Origin: Anaerolineales bacterium
GTDB taxonomy: Bacteria > Chloroflexota > Anaerolineae > Anaerolineales > UBA4823
Length of the DNA: 12,448 nucleotides
NCBI GenBank assembly: GCA_022865865.1
Contig: JALHTN010000241.1
Coordinates: 1 to 12,448, forward strand
Reading direction: 5' to 3'
Numbering within the stretch: position 1 is the first letter of the stretch; each line of letters starts with the position of its first letter. The translations under genes and the position numbers were made by a program. The notes under the pieces were generated by a model. It was not told the origin of the DNA and made no database searches. It saw only the letters and a program-made list of their open reading frames with translations. Positions 5,183 through 11,917 of this stretch are shown here, piece by piece.

Positions 5183-7972
5183 ATGTATCAAGAAGAACAA
5201 GTTAATCCAGAAGAAGAGCAGGCACCGGTGGAAGAAACGGTAGAATCTGCTCCAGTGGAAGAGGCGGCAGCAGCCGCTGCGGTACCCCCAGAAGAAACCC
5301 CTCCAGACGAAGCGTCGCCAGAAGAAGGCGGCAGCCGCACCTGGTTGTGGATTGCACTGGCAATCATAGGTGCTCTGATCGTGGTCCTTGGATACCTGGC
5401 ATTCCGCCCGTCAGGGGAACCGACCTATAAGCTGGGACTGTCGCTGTCCACGCTCAATAACCCCTTCTTTGTTACCCTCAAGGAGGGTGCTGAGGAAGCG
5501 GCTGGCAAGGCTGAGGTTGAGCTGATCGTCGTGGATGCCCAGGATGATCCAGCCAAAGAAGCCACCAATATCGAAGACCTGATCCAGCAAGGGGTGGATG
5601 CCATACTGGTTAATCCTACCGATGCGGATGCGGTGGTACCGTCGATCCAGAAAGCCAACCAGGCTAATATACCTGTCTTCACCATCGACCGGGGAGCGAA
5701 TGGTGGGGTTGTGATCTCCCATATCGCCTCTGATAATGTGGCTGGTGGTGCTGCTGCAGGAAAATTTCTGTGCGAAGCCATCGGTGGCGAAGGCAAAGTC
5801 GTTGAATTAGAAGGTATTGCCGGAACATCAGCTGCTCGCGATCGCGGCAATGGCTTCAATACCTACATGAGCAGCGAATGCTCAGGAGTCGAGATCGTTG
5901 CCCGACAAACTGCCAATTTCAACCGGGCAGAGGGATTGACCGTATTCGAGAATATCCTCCAAGCAGAACCTCAAATCGACGGGACCTTTGCACACAACGA
6001 CGAGATGATTTTAGGTGCCATCGAAGCTGCTGAAGCAGCTGGCCGGGCTGGTGAGATTGTTTTCGTCGGATTTGACGCGGTTGACGATGCCGTGGCAGCA
6101 GTTGATGCTGGAAGTTTAGCCGCAACGATCGCTCAGCAGCCATCAGAGATGGGTAGGCTGGGTGTTGAGACGGCGGTCAAATTCCTAAACGAAGAAATCG
6201 TCGAGCAGTATATCCCGGTGGAATTGTCGCTGGTTGCAGGAGATTTAGCACCCCCGGAGCCTGAACCGACAGAAATCACGTTGGGTCTCTCGTTATCCAC
6301 TCTCAATAATCCCTTCTTTGTCACACTGAAGGATGGCGCACAGGCAGCTGCTGATGCAGCTGGAGTGAAGCTAGTAGTCGTCGATTCTCAGGATGATCCT
6401 GCCAAAGAAGCCACGAACGTTGAAGACCTGATCCAGCAAGAAGTCAGTGTGATCCTGATCAACCCGACCGATTCTGATGCAGTCGTGCCATCGATCCAGA
6501 AAGCGAACGACGCTGGTATCCCCGTTTTCACCATCGATCGGGGTGCCAATGGCGGCACCTTCGTTTCCCATATCGCCTCCGATAACGTGGCAGGTGGAAT
6601 GGTAGCGGGTAAATTCCTTTGCGATGCATTGGGTGGTCAGGGCAAGGCAGTCGAATTGGAAGGAATTGCTGGTACCTCCGCGGCACGCGACCGTGGTTTG
6701 GGCTTCAATGATTACATGAGCAAAGAATGCTCTGGTGTGGAAATTGTTGCCCGTCAGACGGCGAATTTCAACCGGGCAGAAGGTTTGACCGTCTTTGAAA
6801 ATATCCTGCAAGCTCAACCCGAGATAAACGCTACTTTCGCTCACAACGATGAGATGATCCTAGGAGCCATTGAGGCCGCGGAAGCTGCCGGAAGGACCGG
6901 GATCGTTTTCGTTGGATTTGATGCAGTTGATGATGCCGTGAATGCGGTGAATGCTGGCAGACTGGCAGCAACCATAGCCCAACAGCCGGCAGAGATGGGA
7001 CGATTAGGAGTCGAATCAGCGCTTAAATACGTGAATGGCCAGCCAGTCGACAGCTACATCCCTGTAGACCTTTCGCTGGTGGCCGGTGAGCTGCCTGAAC
7101 AACCTCCGGTCGAGCCAACCGAAGCACCTCCAGGAGAAATCTTCACTCTGGGTCTCTCCTTATCCACTCTCAACAATCCTTTCTTTGTAACCTTGAGGGA
7201 TGGTGCCCAGGCAGAAGCAGATGCCAGAGGTGCGGAACTGATCGTGGTTGATGCCCAGGATGATCCGGCAAAAGAAGCCACCAATATCGAAGACCTGATC
7301 CAGCGTGGTGTTTCCGCCCTGCTGATCAATCCCACGGATGCAGATGCCATTGTGCCATCGGTTCAAAAAGCAAACGATGCAGGCATTCCGGTCTTTACCG
7401 TTGATCGAGGAGCTGGTGGCGGGACCATCATATCCCACATCTCATCGGATAATGTCGCTGGTGGTGCTGCTGCAGGAAAATTCCTGTGCGAAGCACTGGA
7501 AGGCGCAGGTAAAGTGGTTGAGCTGGAAGGAATTGCGGGAACCTCTGCGGCCCGTGATCGCGGCCAAGGGTTTAACGACTATATGAGCCAGGAGTGCACT
7601 GGCGTAGAGATCGTTGCCCGCCAAACTGCGAATTTCAACCGGGCAGAGGGATTAACCGTCTTTGAAAACATCCTGCAAGCCCAACCGGAGATCGATGGTA
7701 CCTTTGCTCACAATGACGAAATGATTTTAGGCGCCATCGAAGCTGCAGAAGCAGCTGGGCGTGCTGAGCTGATCATTTTCGTTGGTTTTGATGCTGTCGA
7801 TGATGCTGTTCAGGCCGTTCAAGATGGCAAACTGGCTGCCACGATTGCCCAGCAGCCGGCCGTAATGGGCCAGTTGGGTGTCGATGTAGCTGTGCGCTAT
7901 TTGAGCGGTGAGCAGGTTGAAGGCTACATCCCAGTAGACCTTTCTCTGGTCACTAAAGATAACGTTCAATAA
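5183..7972 (+). CDS. membrane-anchored ribose-binding protein with three tandem RbsB-like domains
   Basis: Extracellular receptor of a ribose-type ABC importer, 929 residues against about 296 for the E. coli RbsB precursor. Order: acidic Pro/Ala/Glu-rich tail (1-51; 16 acidic, no basic residues), one transmembrane segment (53-74), then three periplasmic-binding domains of type 1 (84-352, 367-634, 656-924) joined by Pro/Glu-rich linkers. There is no lipobox and no clear signal-peptidase site, so the segment probably stays as an anchor with the domains outside. Each domain keeps the counterparts of E. coli RbsB N13, F15, F16, D89, R90, R141, F164, N190, D215 and Q235, so all three should bind ribose. 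Each has two cysteines at equivalent places. The domains are roughly four-fifths identical by eye, which implies internal duplication; differing linkers and many silent differences argue against an assembly error. The start is fixed by AGGAGGAG six bases upstream. Function is near certain; the tandem design is unusual. Confidence 0.95.
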   Translation: MYQEEQVNPEEEQAPVEETVESAPVEEAAAAAAVPPEETPPDEASPEEGGSRTWLWIALAIIGALIVVLGYLAFRPSGEPTYKLGLSLSTLNNPFFVTLKEGAEEAAGKAEVELIVVDAQDDPAKEATNIEDLIQQGVDAILVNPTDADAVVPSIQKANQANIPVFTIDRGANGGVVISHIASDNVAGGAAAGKFLCEAIGGEGKVVELEGIAGTSAARDRGNGFNTYMSSECSGVEIVARQTANFNRAEGLTVFENILQAEPQIDGTFAHNDEMILGAIEAAEAAGRAGEIVFVGFDAVDDAVAAVDAGSLAATIAQQPSEMGRLGVETAVKFLNEEIVEQYIPVELSLVAGDLAPPEPEPTEITLGLSLSTLNNPFFVTLKDGAQAAADAAGVKLVVVDSQDDPAKEATNVEDLIQQEVSVILINPTDSDAVVPSIQKANDAGIPVFTIDRGANGGTFVSHIASDNVAGGMVAGKFLCDALGGQGKAVELEGIAGTSAARDRGLGFNDYMSKECSGVEIVARQTANFNRAEGLTVFENILQAQPEINATFAHNDEMILGAIEAAEAAGRTGIVFVGFDAVDDAVNAVNAGRLAATIAQQPAEMGRLGVESALKYVNGQPVDSYIPVDLSLVAGELPEQPPVEPTEAPPGEIFTLGLSLSTLNNPFFVTLRDGAQAEADARGAELIVVDAQDDPAKEATNIEDLIQRGVSALLINPTDADAIVPSVQKANDAGIPVFTVDRGAGGGTIISHISSDNVAGGAAAGKFLCEALEGAGKVVELEGIAGTSAARDRGQGFNDYMSQECTGVEIVARQTANFNRAEGLTVFENILQAQPEIDGTFAHNDEMILGAIEAAEAAGRAELIIFVGFDAVDDAVQAVQDGKLAATIAQQPAVMGQLGVDVAVRYLSGEQVEGYIPVDLSLVTKDNVQ
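5432..6238 (+). repeat. binding-domain repeat 1 (residues 84-352)
   Basis: First RbsB-like domain. Ligand residues by alignment to E. coli RbsB are N93, F95, F96, D169, R170, R219, F246, N272, D298 and Q318; cysteines are C197 and C233. It differs from copies 2 and 3 at KANQANIP, AEPQID and IPVELSLV, but shares VVDAQDDPAKEATNIEDLIQ with copy 3 alone. Confidence 0.92.
6281..7084 (+). repeat. binding-domain repeat 2 (residues 367-634)
   Basis: Second RbsB-like domain. Ligand residues are N376, F378, F379, D452, R453, R502, F529, N555, D580 and Q600; cysteines are C480 and C516. It is one residue shorter than the others before the FVGFDAVDDAV strand (RTGIVFVG). It is preceded by a short linker (PPEPEPTE) and shares KANDAGIPVFT, GFNDYMS and AQPEI with copy 3. 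Confidence 0.92.
7148..7954 (+). repeat. binding-domain repeat 3 (residues 656-924)
   Basis: Third RbsB-like domain. Ligand residues are N665, F667, F668, D741, R742, R791, F818, N844, D870 and Q890; cysteines are C769 and C805. Its linker (about residues 635-654, PEQPPVEPTEAPPG core) is longer than that before copy 2. It shares a 26-base identical DNA run around codons for AGGAAAGKF with copy 1, where copy 2 differs. Confidence 0.92.
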
Positions 7973-7984
7973 TCTAGACTCTAT

Positions 7985-8124
7985 GGAGGCTGTCAAAATA
8001 GGAACTAAATGTTATTCTGACCGGAGTCGGGTCCTTGGTCGGACAGACCGAGGGGAAGAATCTCCCCTTTCTGGTGCGAAACCTTTCACTTCGTGCAGTC
8101 TAACCACCTATTGAGACAGCCTCC
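7985..8124. mobile_element. 140-bp MITE-like inverted-repeat element
   Basis: The element is bounded by 18-bp inverted repeats, GGAGGCTGTCAAAATAGG (7985-8002) and CCTATTGAGACAGCCTCC (8107-8124), matching at 16 of 18 positions. It has no coding capacity. Inside, CCTTGGTC/GACCGAGG (8033-8040 with 8046-8053) and AGGGGA/TCCCCT (8051-8056 with 8063-8068) form hairpins that share bases 8051-8053 and so exclude each other. The interior TTATTCTGACCGG...GAAGAATCT resembles dispersed short repeats I recall from many bacterial genomes. I see no clear target-site duplication. It begins 12 bases after the binding-protein stop and ends 20 bases before the ATPase ATG, so it will be transcribed within the operon. 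Confidence 0.55.
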
Positions 8125-8144
8125 TCTTTATAATTATCGTGCTC

Positions 8145-9671
8145 ATGCCTGATAACAATACTTTCCTGCAGATGCAGGGCATCAGTAAATCCTTCCCCGG
8201 TGTCCAGGCACTGACCTCAGTCGATTTTTCCGTTGCTCGCGGTGAAATCCATGCCCTGGTCGGTGAGAATGGCGCCGGGAAAAGCACGTTGATGAAGATT
8301 CTTACTGGTGCTTTGCTGGCAGACGAAGGTCAGATCAACCTGAGCGGTCAGCTAGTGCAAATCACGAACCCAGGAGATGCCCAACAATTGGGTATCAGTA
8401 TGATTCACCAGGAATTATCCCTTATCCCTCATCTTACCGTGGGTCAAAACATATTTCTGGGACGTGAACCGCGTGCACGATTGGGGGCTTTCATCGATTG
8501 GCAGGATCTTTACCAGCAGGCGCAGGTCCTGTTGGACCAATTGAATGTTCAAGTAGATTCCCGCGCCAGTGTACAAGACTTGAGTATCGCTCAACGGCAG
8601 ATGGTCGAGGTTGCCAAGGCGCTCTCCTTCAATGCGGACCTGATCGCCATGGATGAACCTACCTCATCCCTGACGGAAAAGGAGACAGAGGTTTTATTTG
8701 AGGTGATGCGCTCATTCAAGGAACGAGGTCTCTCAATCATTTTTATCTCCCACCGCCTGGATGAAGTGTTTGAAATCGCAGACCGGGTAACGGTCTTGCG
8801 GGATGGAAACACGATTGGCACTGACCAGATCGTTGATCTGGATGCAGACCAGATCGTCCGCATGATGGTTGGACGGGAGCTGGGAGAACTATATCCGAAG
8901 GATGAACTTGAGCCGGGAGCAGTGATACTTGAAGCTACCGGTCTCGAAGATGGCAGTGAACTGAAAAAGGTGAATGTATCGCTGCGGGCAGGAGAGATTC
9001 TCGGTATTGCGGGTTTGGCTGGTGCCGGACGCACTGCCTTAGCGGAAACCTTGTTTGGTGTTCGCCCTTCAGCTACTGGGCAGATTAAGGTCAACGGGAG
9101 GGCGGTACGTGTCCAGCACCCGGGTCAGGCAATCCGCTTGGGGATGGGCTTTGTCCCTGAGGACCGCAAACTGCAGGGGTTGTTTTTGAATATGGCAGTA
9201 CGAGAAAACTTGGTCATCAGTGCACTTCCGGAAGTCAGCCGTTTTTCATTTGTTAATTTCAAGCGCGCGGATCAAATGGCAAAAGAATTTGTGAAGAAGC
9301 TCAAAATCCGCACCCCGAGCGTGAAACAGATAGTACGCAACTTGTCAGGTGGCAACCAGCAGAAAGTGATTATTGCCCGCTGGTTGACCCTTAAGCCGCG
9401 CATTCTGATCCTGGATGAGCCAACCCGGGGTATAGATGTGGCTACGAAAGCCGAAATCCACGCCTTAATGAACCAACTGGCAAAAGAAGGGGTGGCGGTG
9501 ATGATGGTTTCATCTGATCTACCTGAAGTGTTGGGGGTTAGCGACCGCATCCTGGTGATGCGATCTGGAAAAATCGTCGCTGAATACTCCAGAGATGAAG
9601 CAACCCAGGACAATATTATGCATGCCGCCACCAGCGGAAGGGAAAATAATGCGCAGCAGCGCCCTCAGTAA
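8145..9671 (+). CDS. rbsA: ribose ABC transporter ATP-binding protein (two ATPase domains)
   Basis: Cytoplasmic energising subunit with two fused ABC domains, 508 residues from the ATG at 8145 (510 from a GTG at 8139), normal for RbsA/MglA/XylG. Numbered from the GTG, the first domain has Walker A GENGAGKST (42-50), signature-like LSIAQRQ (148-154), Walker B LIAMDEPT (168-175) and switch H205. The second has a degenerate Walker A GLAGAGRTA (292-300, Arg for Lys), canonical signature LSGGNQQK (402-409), Walker B ILILDEPTRGID (422-433) and no switch His (VSSD). This split of a complete and a degenerate site is usual for the family. No Shine-Dalgarno precedes either start; the end of the inverted-repeat element lies there instead, so translation may be weak or structure-dependent. 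It is the only ATPase gene for two permease genes and overlaps the next gene. Confidence 0.95.
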   Translation: MPDNNTFLQMQGISKSFPGVQALTSVDFSVARGEIHALVGENGAGKSTLMKILTGALLADEGQINLSGQLVQITNPGDAQQLGISMIHQELSLIPHLTVGQNIFLGREPRARLGAFIDWQDLYQQAQVLLDQLNVQVDSRASVQDLSIAQRQMVEVAKALSFNADLIAMDEPTSSLTEKETEVLFEVMRSFKERGLSIIFISHRLDEVFEIADRVTVLRDGNTIGTDQIVDLDADQIVRMMVGRELGELYPKDELEPGAVILEATGLEDGSELKKVNVSLRAGEILGIAGLAGAGRTALAETLFGVRPSATGQIKVNGRAVRVQHPGQAIRLGMGFVPEDRKLQGLFLNMAVRENLVISALPEVSRFSFVNFKRADQMAKEFVKKLKIRTPSVKQIVRNLSGGNQQKVIIARWLTLKPRILILDEPTRGIDVATKAEIHALMNQLAKEGVAVMMVSSDLPEVLGVSDRILVMRSGKIVAEYSRDEATQDNIMHAATSGRENNAQQRPQ

Positions 9672-10602
9672 ACCCGCGGAGATTATCCGCCGCTTGAGCG
9701 TTCTCGGCATCTTGCTGTTGATCTGCCTGGTATTTGCCTTGGGGTCTGAGGAATTCCTGACCGCATCCAATTTAATTAATGTCGCACTGCAAACCTCGAT
9801 CATCGCCATCGTAGCAATCGGTATGAGTTTTGTGATCTTCACAGCCGGGATTGATCTTTCCGTCGGTTCAGTCATGGCTCTTAGTGGAGCGCTGGCTGCA
9901 GGTGTGGCGGTTCGTTTCGGAATGGATACCTATATCGGCATCAGCATTGGATTAGCTGCAGGCGTAATCATTGGAGCAATCAACGGTTTGCTGATCATTA
10001 AAGGCGGTATCCCACCGTTTGTGGCTACTCTTTCCATGCTTGCCATCGCACGCGGGTTAACCCTGGTTTATACCGAAGGACGACCCATTGCCGGATTGGA
10101 TGAGAGATTCATCTACTGGGGTACCGGACAGATCTTGGGGATTCCTTTACCCGTGATCATCATGATCGTGATTGCAATTATCGCGCATATCGTTACCCGT
10201 TATACACCTTTTGGACTGCATGTCTATTCTACGGGGGGGAATGAGGAAACGACTCGTCTGGCTGGTATTTCTCCAGACCGGATAAAAATGGCAGTCTATA
10301 TGATCAGCGGATTCCTGGCAGCCCTGGGAGGCATTCTGCTCACGGCCCGTCTCTGGTCTGCGCAGCCCAATGCCGCCGTTGGATGGGAATTGGATGCCAT
10401 CGCCGCACCGGTTTTGGGCGGTACCAGCCTGTTTGGTGGGGTGGGTAGCATTGGCGGTACGGTGATTGGGGCTTTCATTATCGGCGTACTTTCAAATGGT
10501 CTCAACTTGATGGGTGTGCCTTCATACTACCAGCAGGTAATCAAAGGCTTGGTGTTAATCCTGGCTGTCACGGTGGACCTGATCAATAAACGCCGGCGCT
10601 AA
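9649..10602 (+). CDS. rbsC: ribose ABC transporter permease, RbsC family (second copy)
   Basis: Second membrane subunit, 317 residues with about 8-10 hydrophobic segments. It carries the family stretches TAGIDLSVGSVMAL (65-78), GGIPPFVATLSML, SAQPNAAVGWELDAIAAPVLGGTS and SNGLNLMGVPSYYQQ. Its coupling loop STGGNEETTRLAGI keeps the GGNE...TRL.GI form of E. coli RbsC, unlike the first copy, and its tail ends in VDLINKRRR. I chose the ATG at 9649 because GGAAGGGA lies just upstream and the hydrophobic start then falls at the usual place; the frame extends to 9595, but those codons lie deep within rbsA and lack a ribosome site. It overlaps the rbsA end by 23 bases, so the two are probably translationally coupled. 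This is the natural partner of this RbsA, and it could also pair with the first permease. Confidence 0.93.
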   Translation: MRSSALSKPAEIIRRLSVLGILLLICLVFALGSEEFLTASNLINVALQTSIIAIVAIGMSFVIFTAGIDLSVGSVMALSGALAAGVAVRFGMDTYIGISIGLAAGVIIGAINGLLIIKGGIPPFVATLSMLAIARGLTLVYTEGRPIAGLDERFIYWGTGQILGIPLPVIIMIVIAIIAHIVTRYTPFGLHVYSTGGNEETTRLAGISPDRIKMAVYMISGFLAALGGILLTARLWSAQPNAAVGWELDAIAAPVLGGTSLFGGVGSIGGTVIGAFIIGVLSNGLNLMGVPSYYQQVIKGLVLILAVTVDLINKRRR

Positions 10603-10623
10603 TCTGCGCATAGACAAGGGATC

Positions 10624-10641
10624 GAGTACTCATGAGTATTC
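10624..10641 (+). terminator. weak hairpin after the last operon gene
   Basis: GAGTACTC/GAGTATTC form a compact 8-bp stem including one G-U pair, 22 bases after the second permease's stop. No U-run follows directly; the nearest T-rich stretch (TTTATTTT) starts about 10 bases later, so this is a poor intrinsic terminator. I see nothing else in 10642-10753: no promoter, repeat or gene. Confidence 0.22.
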
Positions 10642-10753
10642 ATCTGGATGCTTTATTTTCTGAGTAATTTATCCACCAGATCGGATTTTCGAACGGCTCA
10701 AGGGGATGCGGAAAAGGAGCAAATCTCAAACAAGCGCGCAGATTGATTTATGA

Positions 10754-10924
10754 TCAGCCCTCTGAGCCATTTTCATGATGTGAGTCTATTCGAAACAATT
10801 CCTCAACAGTTACTTCCAGCACATTGGCAAGTTTTAACGCCAAGTAGGTTGAAGGAATATATTTCCTGTTCTCAATAGTATTAATCGTTTTGCGGGGAAT
10901 ATCAATTGCTTCTGTAATAATTAT
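10754..10924 (-). pseudogene. 5'-truncated XRE/Cro-type HTH regulator remnant
   Basis: On the minus strand a 56-codon frame without an ATG, GTG or TTG start at its head encodes TEAIDIPRKTINTIENRKYIPSTYLALKLANVLEVTVEELF followed by a short acidic tail. The second half of the XRE helix-turn-helix (RKTINTIENRKYIPS) and the LALKLANVL..TVEELF end are typical of the small YozG-like regulators of about 65-75 residues. The usual first 15-20 residues (MK.NIRELR...LTQEELA) are missing: an in-frame TAG stands at 10925-10927 and no matching sequence lies beyond in other frames. The break lies just before the transporter gene that reads the other way, suggesting a deletion or rearrangement at this junction. 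Confidence 0.72.
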
Positions 10925-10942
10925 CTACAGAATCGATGTAGA
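10924..10942. repeat. short inverted repeat at the remnant/transporter junction
   Basis: TCTACA (10924-10929) and TGTAGA (10937-10942) are perfect inverted repeats separated by 7 bases. The site ends 17 bases before the chosen transporter ATG and starts where the truncated regulator's reading frame breaks. It could be an operator for the transporter gene or a by-product of the rearrangement. Confidence 0.35.
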
Positions 10943-10959
10943 ATCATTTGAGAATTATC

Positions 10960-11805
10960 ATGCTTGGATCAGAATTGATGGTTATCCTGTTGGGGTTATC
11001 CTCCGCATTCTCCTGGGGTGCAGGAGATTTCAGTGGTGGTTACGCGTCCAAACGAACCAGCGCTTACTCCGTAGTGGTAATGTCGCAGTTTGTCAGCCTG
11101 GTGATCCTAAGCGTTGGAGTTTATCTGATCAATGCGGGGCCTTTTTCCCTGGAGGCCGCTTTTTTGGGAGCGATTGCCGGTCTCTGCGGGTCGGCTGGTC
11201 TAGTGGCATTGTATACAGGATTGGCGCGGGGGCCGATGGGTGTTGTGGCACCAGTTACCGCAGTTGTCGCGGCGGTTGTACCGGTACTCTTCAGCATTTT
11301 TCAGATTGGGATTCCGGAGCCAACTGATTTGATAGGCATTATGATCGCGCTGGGAGCGGTATGGATGATCTCAAGTGGGAAGAAAGAGGCGAACGTTCAC
11401 ATAGAAGACTTGGGGCTGCCGATATTTGCAGGCCTGGGTTTTGGTTTGTTCTTTATTCTGATGGCCAAAGCAAGCGCACAGGTGGTTCTTTGGCCATTGA
11501 TTTTTGCCCGCAGCTCATCCATTATTGCCATATTACTGGTTGGTCTGCTGCTCAGGCGAATTGAAAGACCAGCGCTCGATCAATTACCCATCATCGCTCT
11601 GTCAGGAATTTTTGATACGGGCGGCAACATTTTTTATATTCTGGCCACCCGCTACGGCCGTCTGGATATTGCAGCCGTCCTGTCTTCTTTGTATCCCGCT
11701 GCTACAGTTTTTCTAGCCTGGATGATCCTGAAAGAAAAAATATCCAGGCGTCAATGGGTCGGGGTTGTTTTAGTGTTCACAGCTGTGATCTTGATCGCGA
11801 TCTAA
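10960..11805 (+). CDS. EamA/DMT-superfamily membrane transporter
   Basis: Integral membrane protein of about 281 residues with roughly ten hydrophobic segments in two homologous halves, as in EamA (DUF6) transporters of the drug/metabolite superfamily. Family-like features are the opening LLGLSSAFSWGAGDFSGGYASKR, GLARGPMGVVAPV in the first half, and LATRYGRLDIAAVLSSLYPA with LAWMILKEKISRRQWVGVVLV in the second half. Substrates in this family range from sugars and nucleotide precursors to amino acids and drugs, and nothing here identifies one. The start is uncertain: ATG at 10960 and at 10978 both have only weak ribosome sites, and a TTG at 10948 is also in frame. It is separated from the ribose operon by about 350 bases and a regulator remnant, so it is probably a separate unit. 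Confidence 0.88.
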   Translation: MLGSELMVILLGLSSAFSWGAGDFSGGYASKRTSAYSVVVMSQFVSLVILSVGVYLINAGPFSLEAAFLGAIAGLCGSAGLVALYTGLARGPMGVVAPVTAVVAAVVPVLFSIFQIGIPEPTDLIGIMIALGAVWMISSGKKEANVHIEDLGLPIFAGLGFGLFFILMAKASAQVVLWPLIFARSSSIIAILLVGLLLRRIERPALDQLPIIALSGIFDTGGNIFYILATRYGRLDIAAVLSSLYPAATVFLAWMILKEKISRRQWVGVVLVFTAVILIAI

Positions 11806-11813
11806 TTTCTGCG

Positions 11814-11859
11814 AAATGATTGAGCGAAGCATGCTGATAAATACTCGCTCGAATCATTT
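11814..11859. repeat. strong inverted repeat between transporter and GH13 gene
   Basis: AAATGATTGAGCGA (11814-11827) pairs with TCGCTCGAATCATTT (11845-11859), giving a 14-bp stem with one bulged base around a 17-base loop that holds palindromic AGCATGCT. It starts 9 bases after the transporter stop, a natural place for transcript-end formation, but no U-run follows on either strand. It could be a 3'-end stabilising hairpin, a factor-dependent stop, or an operator for the downstream glycosidase gene. Confidence 0.5.
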
Positions 11860-11917
11860 GATCTCGGGTTAGAATAAGTTTGCAGAACTCCAATCAGATT
11901 CATCGGGAGTAAATCTT

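Noticed and set aside
5432..7954. CRISPR array or short tandem repeat
   Set aside because: The repeat period is about 860 bases and coincides with coding domains; there are no short direct repeats with regular spacers.
5183..7972. Triple domain as an assembly duplication
   Set aside because: The copies differ by many amino acid and silent changes, copy 2 has a one-residue deletion, and the linkers differ in length and sequence. A false duplication would be nearly identical. A long-read check is still worthwhile.
8051..8070. Intrinsic terminator between the receptor and ATPase genes
   Set aside because: The AGGGGA/TCCCCT stem is only 6 bp and is followed by TTCTGG without a U-run. It is better treated as part of the inverted-repeat element; partial attenuation remains possible.
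9595..9648. Longer N-terminus of the second permease from ATG at 9595 or 9622
   Set aside because: It would overlap rbsA much further, has no ribosome binding site, and adds residues not typical of RbsC proteins.
10890..11327. 145-codon frame overlapping the transporter gene start
   Set aside because: It is in another frame of the EamA transporter gene, with a Trp/Arg/Cys-rich composition and no family motifs.
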